NCBI GenBank assembly: GCA_013140605.1
Contig: JABFSL010000027.1
Coordinates: forward strand, 1-53,106
Origin: Anaerolineales bacterium
GTDB lineage: Bacteria > Chloroflexota > Anaerolineae > Anaerolineales > Villigracilaceae
Direction of reading: 5' to 3'
DNA: 53,106 nt
Shown here piece by piece: positions 25,176 through 33,372 of the stretch (position 1 is the stretch's first letter; each line of letters begins with the position of its first letter). A model generated the notes under the pieces. That model had not been told where the DNA came from. It saw only the letters and a program-made list of their open reading frames with translations, and made no database searches. Both the position numbers and the translations under genes were made by a program.

Positions 25176-25883
25176 TTACTGTGTGGCTATAGCCAATCGT
25201 ATAAAGACACTGCCTATGTAATTTAGCGCCCAGCTTCCCATTATTTTGTACATGCTCCATTCATTCTGCTTGCAGACTTTGGTGGTTTTGTTTTTCAATG
25301 CCATCAAGAGATCGGCCGCAGTACTGCCGTCGAATTCAGTCGCTCCAAAACCGATCGTATCTATGACATGCGCGTCACTGCTGCCGGTCTTTGCAATATG
25401 TAATCGGCTGGCGAGAAGGCTTGCGGAGTGGTTGCTGATGCGGTCTATGGATGTGCCGTTGTAGACTTCAATTCCAATTAAAGCTTCAGCTACAGCCGGG
25501 TTTCGCAACGCCTTCAAAATAGTGCGCGCCTTCAGGCTCTTCATTCCCATCCCGCCCGCCATTGGATGGGGAGCAACACAGACTCCGCCGAGTTCTCTCA
25601 CCCGTAAAACGGTTTCGACCAGCGAGAGACCAGCATCCACTTTTTCTGTGATGAAGAAGGCCAGCAGGTCACCGTCAGCGGTGGTAATTTCAATTCCGGG
25701 GATCACCTCCACGCCGTAGGCTGACGCGAGTTCCATCGCCTTGAGCGCTCCTTTAATTTCATCATGGTCTGTGATGGCGATCACATCCAGCCCCAGTTGT
25801 TTTGCGCGGTTTAAAACGGCAGGCACAGAGGCTGTGCCGTCATAGCTGTAAATTGTGTGTAAATGTAAATCTGCAAGTCCCAT
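25176..25883 (-). CDS. PHP-domain phosphoesterase
   Basis: 235 residues. HLHTIYSYDG (His7, His9) and ITDHDEIKG (His40, Asp41) are the first metal-binding motifs; IPGIEITT, APHPMAGGMG and KTGSSDAHV complete the trinuclear site. This small stand-alone PHP group hydrolyses phosphoesters, for instance in nucleotides or sugar phosphates; the substrate is not predictable. AAGGAG precedes ATG 25883. It is first in the unit PHP-47aa-surE, driven by a Pho-box promoter, and so probably scavenges phosphate. Confidence 0.88.
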   Translation of the reverse strand: MGLADLHLHTIYSYDGTASVPAVLNRAKQLGLDVIAITDHDEIKGALKAMELASAYGVEVIPGIEITTADGDLLAFFITEKVDAGLSLVETVLRVRELGGVCVAPHPMAGGMGMKSLKARTILKALRNPAVAEALIGIEVYNGTSIDRISNHSASLLASRLHIAKTGSSDAHVIDTIGFGATEFDGSTAADLLMALKNKTTKVCKQNEWSMYKIMGSWALNYIGSVFIRLAIATQ

Positions 25884-25904
25884 TTTTTCTCCTTGTTTCC
25901 ACCA

Positions 25905-25969
25905 AGTCTATCCGTTGGCTGTTAATGACCTGTGAAGATCGTTTTAAGGAATTGTATGGGTTCGGTTAA
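25905..25969 (-). promoter_or_regulatory. Pho-box promoter of the PHP-surE unit
   Basis: On the minus strand TTAAC (25969), CATAC (25958), TTAAA (25947), TTCAC (25936) and TTAAC (25925) keep an 11-bp phase. After 10 nt comes TAGACT (25910-25905). Confidence 0.65.
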
Positions 25970-25970
25970 C

Positions 25971-25999
25971 AAAAGCTGCCCGCAGAGTGTGCGGGCAGC
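25971..25999 (-). terminator. Terminator of the 35-aa gene
   Basis: GCTGCCCGC and GCGGGCAGC form a perfect 9-bp stem with a 7-nt loop; TTTTG follows on the minus strand. Confidence 0.8.
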
Positions 26000-26031
26000 G
26001 GCATTAACGAAGCAGTGGTGGGCGGTATGAA

Positions 26032-26139
26032 TTACGCGCGTTTGTGCTTTTTCAGGAATTCGCGGCGTTTGCGGGTTGCGTCCACGCTGAAGACAACGAC
26101 CATTGACAGGAAAATGACGGATGGCAAAATAGTTTCCAT
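26032..26139 (-). CDS. Pho-regulated membrane microprotein (35 aa)
   Basis: METILPSVIFLSMVVVFSVD forms one membrane helix and is followed by the strongly basic tail ATRKRREFLKKHKRA. GGAG lies 7 nt before the ATG (the upstream ATG at 26148 is out of frame). The gene is alone: its promoter has four 11-bp repeats and a TATCAT box, and a strong terminator follows 33 nt after the stop. A complete transcription unit around so short a frame argues it is real. The family is unknown to me; a regulator of a membrane transporter or kinase is a guess from size and topology only. Confidence 0.72.
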   Translation of the reverse strand: METILPSVIFLSMVVVFSVDATRKRREFLKKHKRA

Positions 26140-26162
26140 GATATCTCCATTTCTATAATGAA

Positions 26163-26216
26163 ATGATACATCAATCCCTTTAATGTTGACCTAAGAAACA
26201 GTTAACAACTTGTAAA
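26163..26216 (-). promoter_or_regulatory. Pho-box promoter of the 35-aa gene
   Basis: On the minus strand TTTAC (26216), TTAAC (26205), TTAGG (26194) and TTAAA (26183) are spaced by 11 bp. A 10-nt gap precedes TATCAT (26168-26163), the same -10 as for pstS of system 2. Confidence 0.72.
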
Positions 26217-26229
26217 CGAAATTACAGGA

Positions 26230-27258
26230 TCAATAGGCATCGACTGGTTCGCGTTTAAGGCGCGGTTGGGTCTGCCTGCGTTTTGCCCGCAATACTTCCG
26301 CGGGCGTACGTATTGTGTGTTCGCAGATATTCGCAATGTATTCCGCGGAGGCGCCGTCATTCTGAACGGGCATTAATCGTTTTAACTCTTCGATATTTAG
26401 ATTGGTATGAACTTCCTTTTCCAACCCGATTGCGACGAATGTGCAGGTGGATTGCTGGGTGATGACCACCTCTGCATTTGCGATCATTTGATTAATGTCC
26501 CCGTGCGCGAATACGACCGCTCCCGGAGCGTTTTCATGGATCTCGCGGATGGCCCTTTGGGCATTTTCCAGGGGATGCAGCTTGAAAATTAGATTTTTCT
26601 TCGCGGCAATTGCATTGCATTTACGAATGAAGGCCTTCCGATCATCGTAGCGAAAAGTTTCACGTAAGGGGGATGTCACAGCGAGGACGTATCCGCGAAA
26701 TGGGAAGTTATTATTTTGTGAAATTTTCATGTTATCGAAATTTGGTATGCCAGTCACCGCTATTTTTTCTTCCCATACTCCCTTGCGGACGAACAATTCC
26801 GCATATCCCTCAGATGCCACGCAAAAAATATCGTAATCATTGGATAGTCCATTGGTGGAAGTGTTGGCTAAATAGCGGGGCAGTTTCAGCCATTTGACCA
26901 GGTGATACATGATCCCTTCAGGTTCCGTGATCCCCTCCTGCACAAGGATCACCCGTTTGCCGCGAATATTGTTCTGGATTATCAGATCGCTGCATGTGAC
27001 CACCAGATCATACGGGCGGGCTTCTCCCCGCAGGTCAAGATTTAATGCATGGCGGGAAAGATATTCCATGGTTTCGCGTTTGTGGCGTCCGCCTAAAACC
27101 GTGAAATTCAGCCAGCCCATTTTGGCCGATAAGTCTACGATCCCATCTCCGTAATAGGGTGTGAAATAGCAATCGTGTTCTTTCATCATAGTACGGGCGA
27201 TTGCGTGCATTTGGGTGGTCTGGTTCAGTGACCCACAGATAAATAGAATATTTCCCAT
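26230..27258 (-). CDS. GT-B-fold protein, possible glycosyl- or glycerophosphotransferase
   Basis: 342 residues from ATG 27258, which has GGAG 8 nt upstream; ATG 27270 is an alternative. The N-terminal half starts GNILFICGSLNQTTQMHAIA, like epimerase/glycosyltransferase GT-B proteins. The C-terminal half holds VTSPLRETFRYDDR, FKLHPLENAQRAIRE and MIANAEVVITQQSTCTFVAIGL, similar to the donor-binding half of CDP-glycerol glycerophosphotransferases and UDP-GlcNAc 2-epimerases. It sits divergent from phoU-ppx and shares a spacer with GTTAAC palindromes. A role in envelope lipid or polymer remodelling during phosphate limitation is an inference. Confidence 0.55.
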   Translation of the reverse strand: MGNILFICGSLNQTTQMHAIARTMMKEHDCYFTPYYGDGIVDLSAKMGWLNFTVLGGRHKRETMEYLSRHALNLDLRGEARPYDLVVTCSDLIIQNNIRGKRVILVQEGITEPEGIMYHLVKWLKLPRYLANTSTNGLSNDYDIFCVASEGYAELFVRKGVWEEKIAVTGIPNFDNMKISQNNNFPFRGYVLAVTSPLRETFRYDDRKAFIRKCNAIAAKKNLIFKLHPLENAQRAIREIHENAPGAVVFAHGDINQMIANAEVVITQQSTCTFVAIGLEKEVHTNLNIEELKRLMPVQNDGASAEYIANICEHTIRTPAEVLRAKRRQTQPRLKREPVDAY

Positions 27259-27366
27259 GCGCTGCTCCATTGGTTTTTGGCAAGTGTAGTGGATGTGTAT
27301 TAAGCCTCTGGGAACAGGGAATTAAGATATTGTTTAAATCCAGCTATTATTTTTCTTTACCTGTTG

Positions 27367-27409
27367 TTAACAATACCTTTTGGGGGTGTTAACTTCGATG
27401 GATTATCTT
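27367..27409 (+). promoter_or_regulatory. Pho-box promoter of the polyphosphate operon
   Basis: TTAAC (27367), TTTTG (27378) and TTAAC (27389) keep the 11-bp phase; a 10-nt gap is followed by TATCTT (27404-27409). phoU starts at 27442. The GTTAAC words are self-complementary, so they could also serve the divergent gene, but no matching -10 was found on that side. The remaining spacer (27259-27441) shows nothing else. Confidence 0.65.
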
Positions 27410-27441
27410 CCATAGACATCATTCCCTAGTAGAGAAATAAT

Positions 27442-28104
27442 ATGCCAAGAAAAAGCCTTGACCAGAAGCTTCAAATTATTCGTGACGAACTGCTGCTCTT
27501 GAGCAGTATGGTTGAAACCGCATTAATTGAATCTGTAACTGCGCTAAGAGATCACGATATGGATAAATCGCGCGCTGTGTACGATAATGATACTTATGTC
27601 AATTCAAAACGGTTCCGACTGGAAAGACTGATCATCGTTACCATAGCTTCGGAGGCGCCCGTTCTTTTTGACCTGCGTTTCCTGGCCTCCGCGATGAATA
27701 TATGCACCGAACTGGAAAGGATCGGCGATTACGCCAAAACGATAGCCCGAATCAACCTAATACCAGAGGGAATTAGCGTTTCTCGTTTTTTGAGCATGCT
27801 CTATGATATGGGACTCAAAACATCAGATATGCTCCACCGTGCAATGACCGCGTTCATCCATGCCAATGTGCCCTCTGCCGTCCGTATAGTCTCTGATGAT
27901 GATATTATTGACGCAATGTACAATAATATTTATAAGGAGTTGATGGATTTTGTTATTCATGGCGCGCATAATGCGGAACGTGTCAACCATTTAATTTGGG
28001 TGGCACATAACCTGGAACGCGCCGCGGACCGTGTGACGAATATTTGCGAGCGCACGATTTATCTTGAAACGGGGGAACTGATTGATATGACATTTTCTAA
28101 ATAA
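27442..28104 (+). CDS. phoU: PhoU-family regulator (polyphosphate operon copy)
   Basis: 220 residues, helical, two PhoU repeats with CTELERIGDYAKTIARI and NLERAADRVTNICERTIYLETG. Compared with the phoU at 16611 it is clearly a paralogue, with a more divergent first repeat. It heads phoU-ppx-CHAD-sixA-ppk1. It may couple Pho signalling to polyphosphate turnover instead of Pst control. Only a weak ribosome-binding site (AGAG) precedes ATG 27442. Confidence 0.92.
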   Translation: MPRKSLDQKLQIIRDELLLLSSMVETALIESVTALRDHDMDKSRAVYDNDTYVNSKRFRLERLIIVTIASEAPVLFDLRFLASAMNICTELERIGDYAKTIARINLIPEGISVSRFLSMLYDMGLKTSDMLHRAMTAFIHANVPSAVRIVSDDDIIDAMYNNIYKELMDFVIHGAHNAERVNHLIWVAHNLERAADRVTNICERTIYLETGELIDMTFSK

Positions 28105-28118
28105 TAAAGAACTTATAC

Positions 28119-29630
28119 ATGCAAATACTTGCGGCAATTGATGTTGGCTCGAATGCCATGCGTATCCTGGTCGGACGGATCGTCTATGATGGGAAGATTG
28201 AAGTAATAGAAAATCTGCGTCTGCCTGTGCGTTTGGGGCAGGATGCCTTCACAACTGGCATTGTCAGCGAGGAAACCGCGCAACAGGCTGTGGATGCGTT
28301 CACCCGCTTTCGCAAGATCATGGATGATCATAAAGTGGAAAAAGTCCGCGCGGTTGCCACCAGCGCCATGCGCGAGTTGACCAACAGCGACCTCCTCATT
28401 GACCGCATTGCGCGTTCCACTGGCATTGAGATCGAGCTCATCAGCGGGGAGGAGGAAGCGCGGCTGATTCATCTGGCCGTGGCGCAGTCTGTAAACCTGA
28501 AGAATAAACATGCGTTGTTGATCGATATTGGGGGCGGCAGTGTGGAAGTGACTCTTTCACAAAACGGAAATATCCTTTCCACTGAAAGCTACAATATGGG
28601 GACAGTGCGCCTGCTTAAAAAGTTAAGCGGCGAAAAAAACTCCGCGATGCCTTTTCATAAACTGGTGCGGGAATATGCCGAAGCGGCACGTCACCGCATT
28701 GACCGTGAGCTTGGTTCGAAAAAAATAGACATTTGCGTCGGGACGGGGGGCAACATCGAGGAGATGGGCAATTTGCGCCAGAAACTTTTCAAGCGCGACA
28801 GCGAGCGTGCCATCACTCTCGAAGAGCTGGATAAACTCGTTGAAACACTGAGCAGGATGAAGGTCGAAGAAAGGATGCGCAAATTCAAGTTAAAGCCCGA
28901 TCGCGCAGATGTCATCCTGCCCGCGTCCATCGTTCTGCAAATGATCGCGCATGAGGCGAAGATCAAGGAAGTGGTTATCCCGAACGTTGGGCTGAAAGAC
29001 GGCGTGCTTTGGGATATGGCATATGACCTGCAAAAAACTGCGCGTGTTTCGCCGCGTGAACAGGTGTGGGCCTCAGCTTTGAGCCTTGGTGAAAAATATA
29101 AATTTGATGCCGACCATGCAAAACTTGTCGCCTATCATGCGGGGAAGCTGTTTGACCTGTCTCACGCTTTGCATAATCTAAATGATGAATATAGGTTGCT
29201 GCTTGAAATTGGCGCGTTGTTACATGATATTGGTCATTTTATAAATACAGTGGATCATAACAAGCACGGATATTACATCCTGAAAGCCAGCCCGCTGATC
29301 GGGTTATCTGAAGTTCAGCAAAATATTGTCGCCAATGTCATGTTGTATCACCGCAAATCAACGCCGTCTTTGGAAGATGGCGGCTTTAGGGCGCTGACGC
29401 CAAAAGACCGCCTTGTGGTAATAAAACTCTCCGCGCTGATGCGCCTTGCCGATGCGCTGGATGTGAGCCATACGGGGAGCGTAAAAGATATACAACTTGT
29501 AGAGCAAAGAAATAGCTGGAAGTTAAAGCTGAAAGGGAACGGCGATCTTATGCTCGAGAAATGGACACTTGAAAAACGTCAGAGGCTTTTTCAAGATGTA
29601 TTCGGCGTGAAACTGGAAATCACGAAATAA
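28119..29630 (+). CDS. ppx: Exopolyphosphatase / guanosine pentaphosphatase family (Ppx/GppA) with HD domain
   Basis: 503 residues. The ASKHA-type domain (about 1-300) has AIDVGSNAMRILVGR, VATSAMRELTNS, ISGEEEARLIHLAV, LLIDIGGGSVEVTL and CVGTGGNIEEM. An HD-type helical domain follows (about 310-500) with LHDIGHFINTVDHNKHGYYIL. The family removes terminal phosphate from polyphosphate or pppGpp. It lies in an operon with CHAD, SixA and Ppk1, which favours polyphosphate. It starts 14 nt after phoU. Confidence 0.93.
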   Translation: MQILAAIDVGSNAMRILVGRIVYDGKIEVIENLRLPVRLGQDAFTTGIVSEETAQQAVDAFTRFRKIMDDHKVEKVRAVATSAMRELTNSDLLIDRIARSTGIEIELISGEEEARLIHLAVAQSVNLKNKHALLIDIGGGSVEVTLSQNGNILSTESYNMGTVRLLKKLSGEKNSAMPFHKLVREYAEAARHRIDRELGSKKIDICVGTGGNIEEMGNLRQKLFKRDSERAITLEELDKLVETLSRMKVEERMRKFKLKPDRADVILPASIVLQMIAHEAKIKEVVIPNVGLKDGVLWDMAYDLQKTARVSPREQVWASALSLGEKYKFDADHAKLVAYHAGKLFDLSHALHNLNDEYRLLLEIGALLHDIGHFINTVDHNKHGYYILKASPLIGLSEVQQNIVANVMLYHRKSTPSLEDGGFRALTPKDRLVVIKLSALMRLADALDVSHTGSVKDIQLVEQRNSWKLKLKGNGDLMLEKWTLEKRQRLFQDVFGVKLEITK

Positions 29631-29633
29631 AAT

Positions 29634-30488
29634 ATGAAAACACAGAACCTTTTATCGAGTTCGTTGACCACCCGCTGGGGTAAATACAAAGCCGGGCTAA
29701 AAACTTGCCGCCGGGAGTTTTCTGAAGAAGCGGTCCACGATTTTCGCGTAGCGACACGCCGCATGCTCTCCTTTTTGGATATGCTGCGAACGTTAATGCA
29801 GGACCCAAAGATCCAGAAATTACGGCGCGCCCTTAAAAACCAGCTCGATGATCTTGATGACCTGCGTGATGCACAGGTATTGCTTGCCGATATATCCGAA
29901 GCGATTCGCGAAACCCCCGCTTTGCAATCATTTCAGGAATATTTACAGCATGAGGAAAAGAAACTTTTGCGTGCTGCGCGCAAAGAGATCAAGTCATTGA
30001 AGATCGTGAGTTTTTCAAAAAGGATTGGCAAGTTAATTCAAAAGATCGAAGAACTCGAACAGGCTGATTTGGAAGGGGACTTGTTATCAGCCATTGACGA
30101 GGCGTTTGCGGTTGTCAATCAACGCTATGCATTAATTGATCCTAAAGAGCCAGCCACAATCCACCGTTTGAGAATAGCATTTAAGAAATTTCGTTACATG
30201 GTTGAAGTTGTTTATCCCATTCTTCAGGATATCCCCGCTGACCATCTAAAAAAATTACACGACTATCAGGCGGCCATGGGAGACATTCAGGATATGGAAG
30301 TGGCGTTGCAGAAACTCGCAGATTTTGACGAACAGTCAACGGCACCCCATGATCTTGAGCCTGTCCGCTTATACTATAAAAAACGCCACGCACTTGCCTT
30401 GTCTCGTTATATCGAGGACAAAGGCGAGTTAATTAATTTTTGGCGTACTGCGCCAGATCAACAGTTTCCACAGGAGAAAAGAACATGA
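29634..30488 (+). CDS. CHAD-domain protein (polyphosphate-binding)
   Basis: 284 residues, helical throughout. The conserved basic motifs are VHDFRVATRRMLSFLDM (about 37-53) and IHRLRIAFKKFRYMVEVV (about 179-196), which form the positively charged pore that binds polyphosphate in CHAD structures. It begins 3 nt after ppx and overlaps sixA by 4 nt. It likely tethers or recruits the operon's enzymes to polyphosphate granules. Confidence 0.92.
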   Translation: MKTQNLLSSSLTTRWGKYKAGLKTCRREFSEEAVHDFRVATRRMLSFLDMLRTLMQDPKIQKLRRALKNQLDDLDDLRDAQVLLADISEAIRETPALQSFQEYLQHEEKKLLRAARKEIKSLKIVSFSKRIGKLIQKIEELEQADLEGDLLSAIDEAFAVVNQRYALIDPKEPATIHRLRIAFKKFRYMVEVVYPILQDIPADHLKKLHDYQAAMGDIQDMEVALQKLADFDEQSTAPHDLEPVRLYYKKRHALALSRYIEDKGELINFWRTAPDQQFPQEKRT

Positions 30489-30991
30489 ACTTATATATTA
30501 TCCGCCACGCCATCGCAGTCGATGAAGGCACACCTGAATATGAACAAGATAGCGAACGTCCGCTCACTGACAAAGGCAAAAAGAAAATGCGCCAGATCGC
30601 AAAGGGATTGCGCACTCTGGGCGCGGACTTTGATCTGATCCTATCCAGTCCGTATGTCCGCGCGAAAGAGACAGCTGAGATCCTTGCGGATGTTTTCAAG
30701 GTCAAAGCTGAAGTCGCTTTCAGCGACAACCTTGTCCCAATGGGTGACCCTGACCTGTTGATCGCTGAAATGAATGAAAAATACAGCGCGAACAGTATTG
30801 CATTGGTTGGGCATGAACCTCAATTAACCGCCCTAATCAGTCTGCTGGTGGCTGAAAATACAAGCGTGGACATGACTCTCAAAAAAGGCGGCGTATGCAG
30901 ACTTTCCGCCGACGACCTTCACCATACCCGCAAAGCTACGTTAGAATGGCTGCTTACGCCCGGTATTCTTGTTGAGATCAGTGAAGAATAA
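30485..30991 (+). CDS. sixA: Phosphohistidine phosphatase SixA-like
   Basis: 168 residues from ATG 30485 in an ATGA overlap with the CHAD gene. The histidine phosphatase motif is short, YIIRHAIA near the start (His9), with PLTDKGKKKMRQIA, LSSPYVRAKETAEIL and LVGHEPQL providing the second histidine. SixA removes phosphate from phosphohistidine domains. In polyphosphate operons its substrate is unclear; it might act on phospho-His intermediates, which is speculation. Confidence 0.9.
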   Translation: MNLYIIRHAIAVDEGTPEYEQDSERPLTDKGKKKMRQIAKGLRTLGADFDLILSSPYVRAKETAEILADVFKVKAEVAFSDNLVPMGDPDLLIAEMNEKYSANSIALVGHEPQLTALISLLVAENTSVDMTLKKGGVCRLSADDLHHTRKATLEWLLTPGILVEISEE

Positions 30992-30998
30992 AGATCGA

Positions 30999-31094
30999 AG
31001 ACCTGACAGGTTTTTACGCAAATTCGATTAATCAATCCGATTTTGATTCACAGGAAATTTTCTCAACATGCGCCGCATGAAACCTGTCAGGTCT
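30999..31094. repeat. Inverted repeat, AGACCTGACAGGTTT family
   Basis: Perfect 15-bp arms (30999-31013 and 31080-31094) around 66 nt, between sixA and ppk1. It could form a partial terminator separating ppk1 from the genes upstream. Confidence 0.75.
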
Positions 31095-31110
31095 ATAAGG
31101 AAGAAAATGA

Positions 31111-33225
31111 ATGGCTGAGCAAAAAATAAATATTCCCGAAACAGTTCCCGTTGACCTTACCTCTCCCGCTCTTTATCTTAACCGTGAGTTGAGTCTGCTT
31201 GAATTTCAGCGTCGTGTGCTGGAAGAGGCCTGGGATGAATCCAAGCCCTTGCTCGAACGCGCAAAATTCCTGGCCATCTTCGGCTCGAATATGGACGAGT
31301 TCTTTATGGTGCGCGTCTCAGGCATCCGCAAACAGGTGGAAGCGCGGATCATGGAAATCTCGCCAGATGGTTTAACTCCGCCAGATCAACTGGCTGCAAT
31401 CCGCAAATTGTCCCTGGAATTAATGATCGAGGCACAGCGCTGCTATCAGAAAAAACTTTTACCCAGGCTTGATAAAACTGGCATTCATATTATCGACTAT
31501 CAAAAATTAAACAAAACGCAAAAAGAACGGGCCGATACTTATTTCAAGGAAGTGGTCTACCCAGTACTTACGCCGCTCGCGCTTGACCCTGGTCACCCGT
31601 TCCCGCATATTTCAAATTTGAGTTTGAACCTTGCCATTGTGATCCGCGATAAAAAGGGGAATGAAAAATTTGCGCGCTTGAAAGTGCCAGATACTTTGCC
31701 GCGCCTTCTGCCAATCAAGCGTTCCTCAGGCAGTGTCCGCAAGGATGGGACAATCCCATATCAGCATTATTTTGTCTGGCTGGAGCAGGTCATCGCCGCA
31801 AATTTGGATAATCTCTTCCCCGGCATGGAAGTGACCGCCGCGCATCCCTTCCGCATTGTACGTGACGCCGATATTGAAATTCAGGAGCTCGAAGCGGATG
31901 ACCTGCTCGAAACCATGCAGCAGAACATCCGCAAACGCAAGTTTGGCTCGGTGGTGCAGGTGGCGGTGTACGAATCCATGCCTGAGAATATCCGCGAACT
32001 GCTTGTGGATAATCTTGAAGTAACCCGTAACGATGTTTATGTTTTGGATAGTCCGCTTGGTTTGAGCGGATTGTGGCAGCTTTACAGCAACGTGGAGCGG
32101 CACGATCTAAAAGATACCCCGTATAAGCCGCGTGTTCCCAAAGCATTCAGACGCGCCGCAAGTGCAGCGGATATTTTCGAAGCCATCCGAAACGAAAATA
32201 TCCTGATCCATCATCCTTATGATTCTTTCAACCCTGTCGTTGATTTCATCAATGCCGCCGCGCGCGATCCGCAGGTGCTGGCGATCAAACAAACTTTATA
32301 TCGTGTTGGAGCGAATGCGCCTGTAGTCGAAGCGCTGCTTGAAGCTGCCGAGCGCGGCAAGGAAGTGGCTGTGCTGGTTGAGCTGAAAGCGCGCTTTGAT
32401 GAAGAGTCAAATATTGGCTGGGCGCGCGCGTTGGAAGATGTGGGCGTGCATGTGGTCTATGGACTCGTTGGTTTGAAGACGCATTGCAAAGTGACAATGG
32501 TTGTCCGCCAGGAAGGCGATGGCATTCGCCGATATTTGCACCTTGCAACGGGAAATTACAACGCGAACACTTCCCGCATTTATGAAGATATCGGCATGTT
32601 TACTTGTGACGAACAGATTGGCGCAGATGCAACTGACTTGTTTAATTACCTGACAGGCTATTCAACAAAACAGGAATATCGCAAATTATTGGTTGCCCCC
32701 GTCAGCTTGCGCAAAAAACTTGAAAAGATGATCGTGCGTGAGATCGAACATGCACAGCAGGGACGCAAAGGCCACCTGATCTTCAAACTCAATTCACTGG
32801 TTGACCCACACATGATCCAGCTTTTATATCAGGCATCACAGGCGGGTGTGCAGGTGGATTTGCTTGTGCGCGGCATGTGCTGCCTGCGCCCGGGCATAAA
32901 AGGAATCAGTGAAAATATCCGCGTCATCAGTATTGTCGGACGTTATCTCGAACACAGTCGTATATTTTATTTCCATAATGATGGCAGGGAAAATATCTAT
33001 CTCGGCAGCGCAGACCTCATGACGCGTAATCTCAATCACCGCGTTGAAGTTGTCTTCCCAATCGAAAGCAAGGATCACATCCATTATTTACGTCAGCGCG
33101 TTTTGGATACGTATTTGAAGGATAATACCCGCGCGCGCATTCTTCAAACAAACGGCACATACATCCGCCTTGCCCCAGAGGCGGGAAAAGATATAGTTGA
33201 TGTTCAGGAAAAGTTTATGAGTTAA
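31111..33225 (+). CDS. ppk1: Polyphosphate kinase Ppk1
   Basis: 704 residues, full length. The N and head domains start LYLNRELSLLEFQRRVLEEA and FGSNMDEFFMVRVSG. The two phospholipase-D-like catalytic domains contain GLKTHCK with His458 and RYLEHSRIFYF with His615, equivalent to the phosphorylated and assisting histidines of the E. coli enzyme (435 and 592). It reversibly makes polyphosphate from ATP. AAGGAAGAAA precedes ATG 31111. It follows ppx-CHAD-sixA, so synthesis and degradation enzymes share one transcription unit. Confidence 0.96.
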   Translation: MAEQKINIPETVPVDLTSPALYLNRELSLLEFQRRVLEEAWDESKPLLERAKFLAIFGSNMDEFFMVRVSGIRKQVEARIMEISPDGLTPPDQLAAIRKLSLELMIEAQRCYQKKLLPRLDKTGIHIIDYQKLNKTQKERADTYFKEVVYPVLTPLALDPGHPFPHISNLSLNLAIVIRDKKGNEKFARLKVPDTLPRLLPIKRSSGSVRKDGTIPYQHYFVWLEQVIAANLDNLFPGMEVTAAHPFRIVRDADIEIQELEADDLLETMQQNIRKRKFGSVVQVAVYESMPENIRELLVDNLEVTRNDVYVLDSPLGLSGLWQLYSNVERHDLKDTPYKPRVPKAFRRAASAADIFEAIRNENILIHHPYDSFNPVVDFINAAARDPQVLAIKQTLYRVGANAPVVEALLEAAERGKEVAVLVELKARFDEESNIGWARALEDVGVHVVYGLVGLKTHCKVTMVVRQEGDGIRRYLHLATGNYNANTSRIYEDIGMFTCDEQIGADATDLFNYLTGYSTKQEYRKLLVAPVSLRKKLEKMIVREIEHAQQGRKGHLIFKLNSLVDPHMIQLLYQASQAGVQVDLLVRGMCCLRPGIKGISENIRVISIVGRYLEHSRIFYFHNDGRENIYLGSADLMTRNLNHRVEVVFPIESKDHIHYLRQRVLDTYLKDNTRARILQTNGTYIRLAPEAGKDIVDVQEKFMS

Positions 33226-33312
33226 TTCCCAACATAACACAATGTCCTTGCTGAAATTCAAAAATATTTTTGGGCAGACCGCTCAACTCAAAGGAACTTA
33301 AGAAAAGTGCAA

Positions 33313-33366
33313 TTAAGGGGGTGTTAACCTGCTGTTCAAGGGAAATTAATTGACATCATCTACAAT
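33313..33366 (+). promoter_or_regulatory. Pho-box promoter of the GAF-domain gene
   Basis: TTAAG (33313), TTAAC (33324), TTCAA (33335) and TTAAT (33346) are in 11-bp phase; 10 nt later comes TACAAT (33361-33366), then six bases and the GTG start. It is both a Pho-box and a leaderless promoter candidate. Confidence 0.72.
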
Positions 33367-33372
33367 ATCTTG

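Noticed and set aside
27259-27366. Pho-box promoter for the GT-B gene on the minus strand
   Set aside because: The self-complementary GTTAAC words are there, but no TAnnnT box stands 10 nt from an in-phase repeat on that strand.
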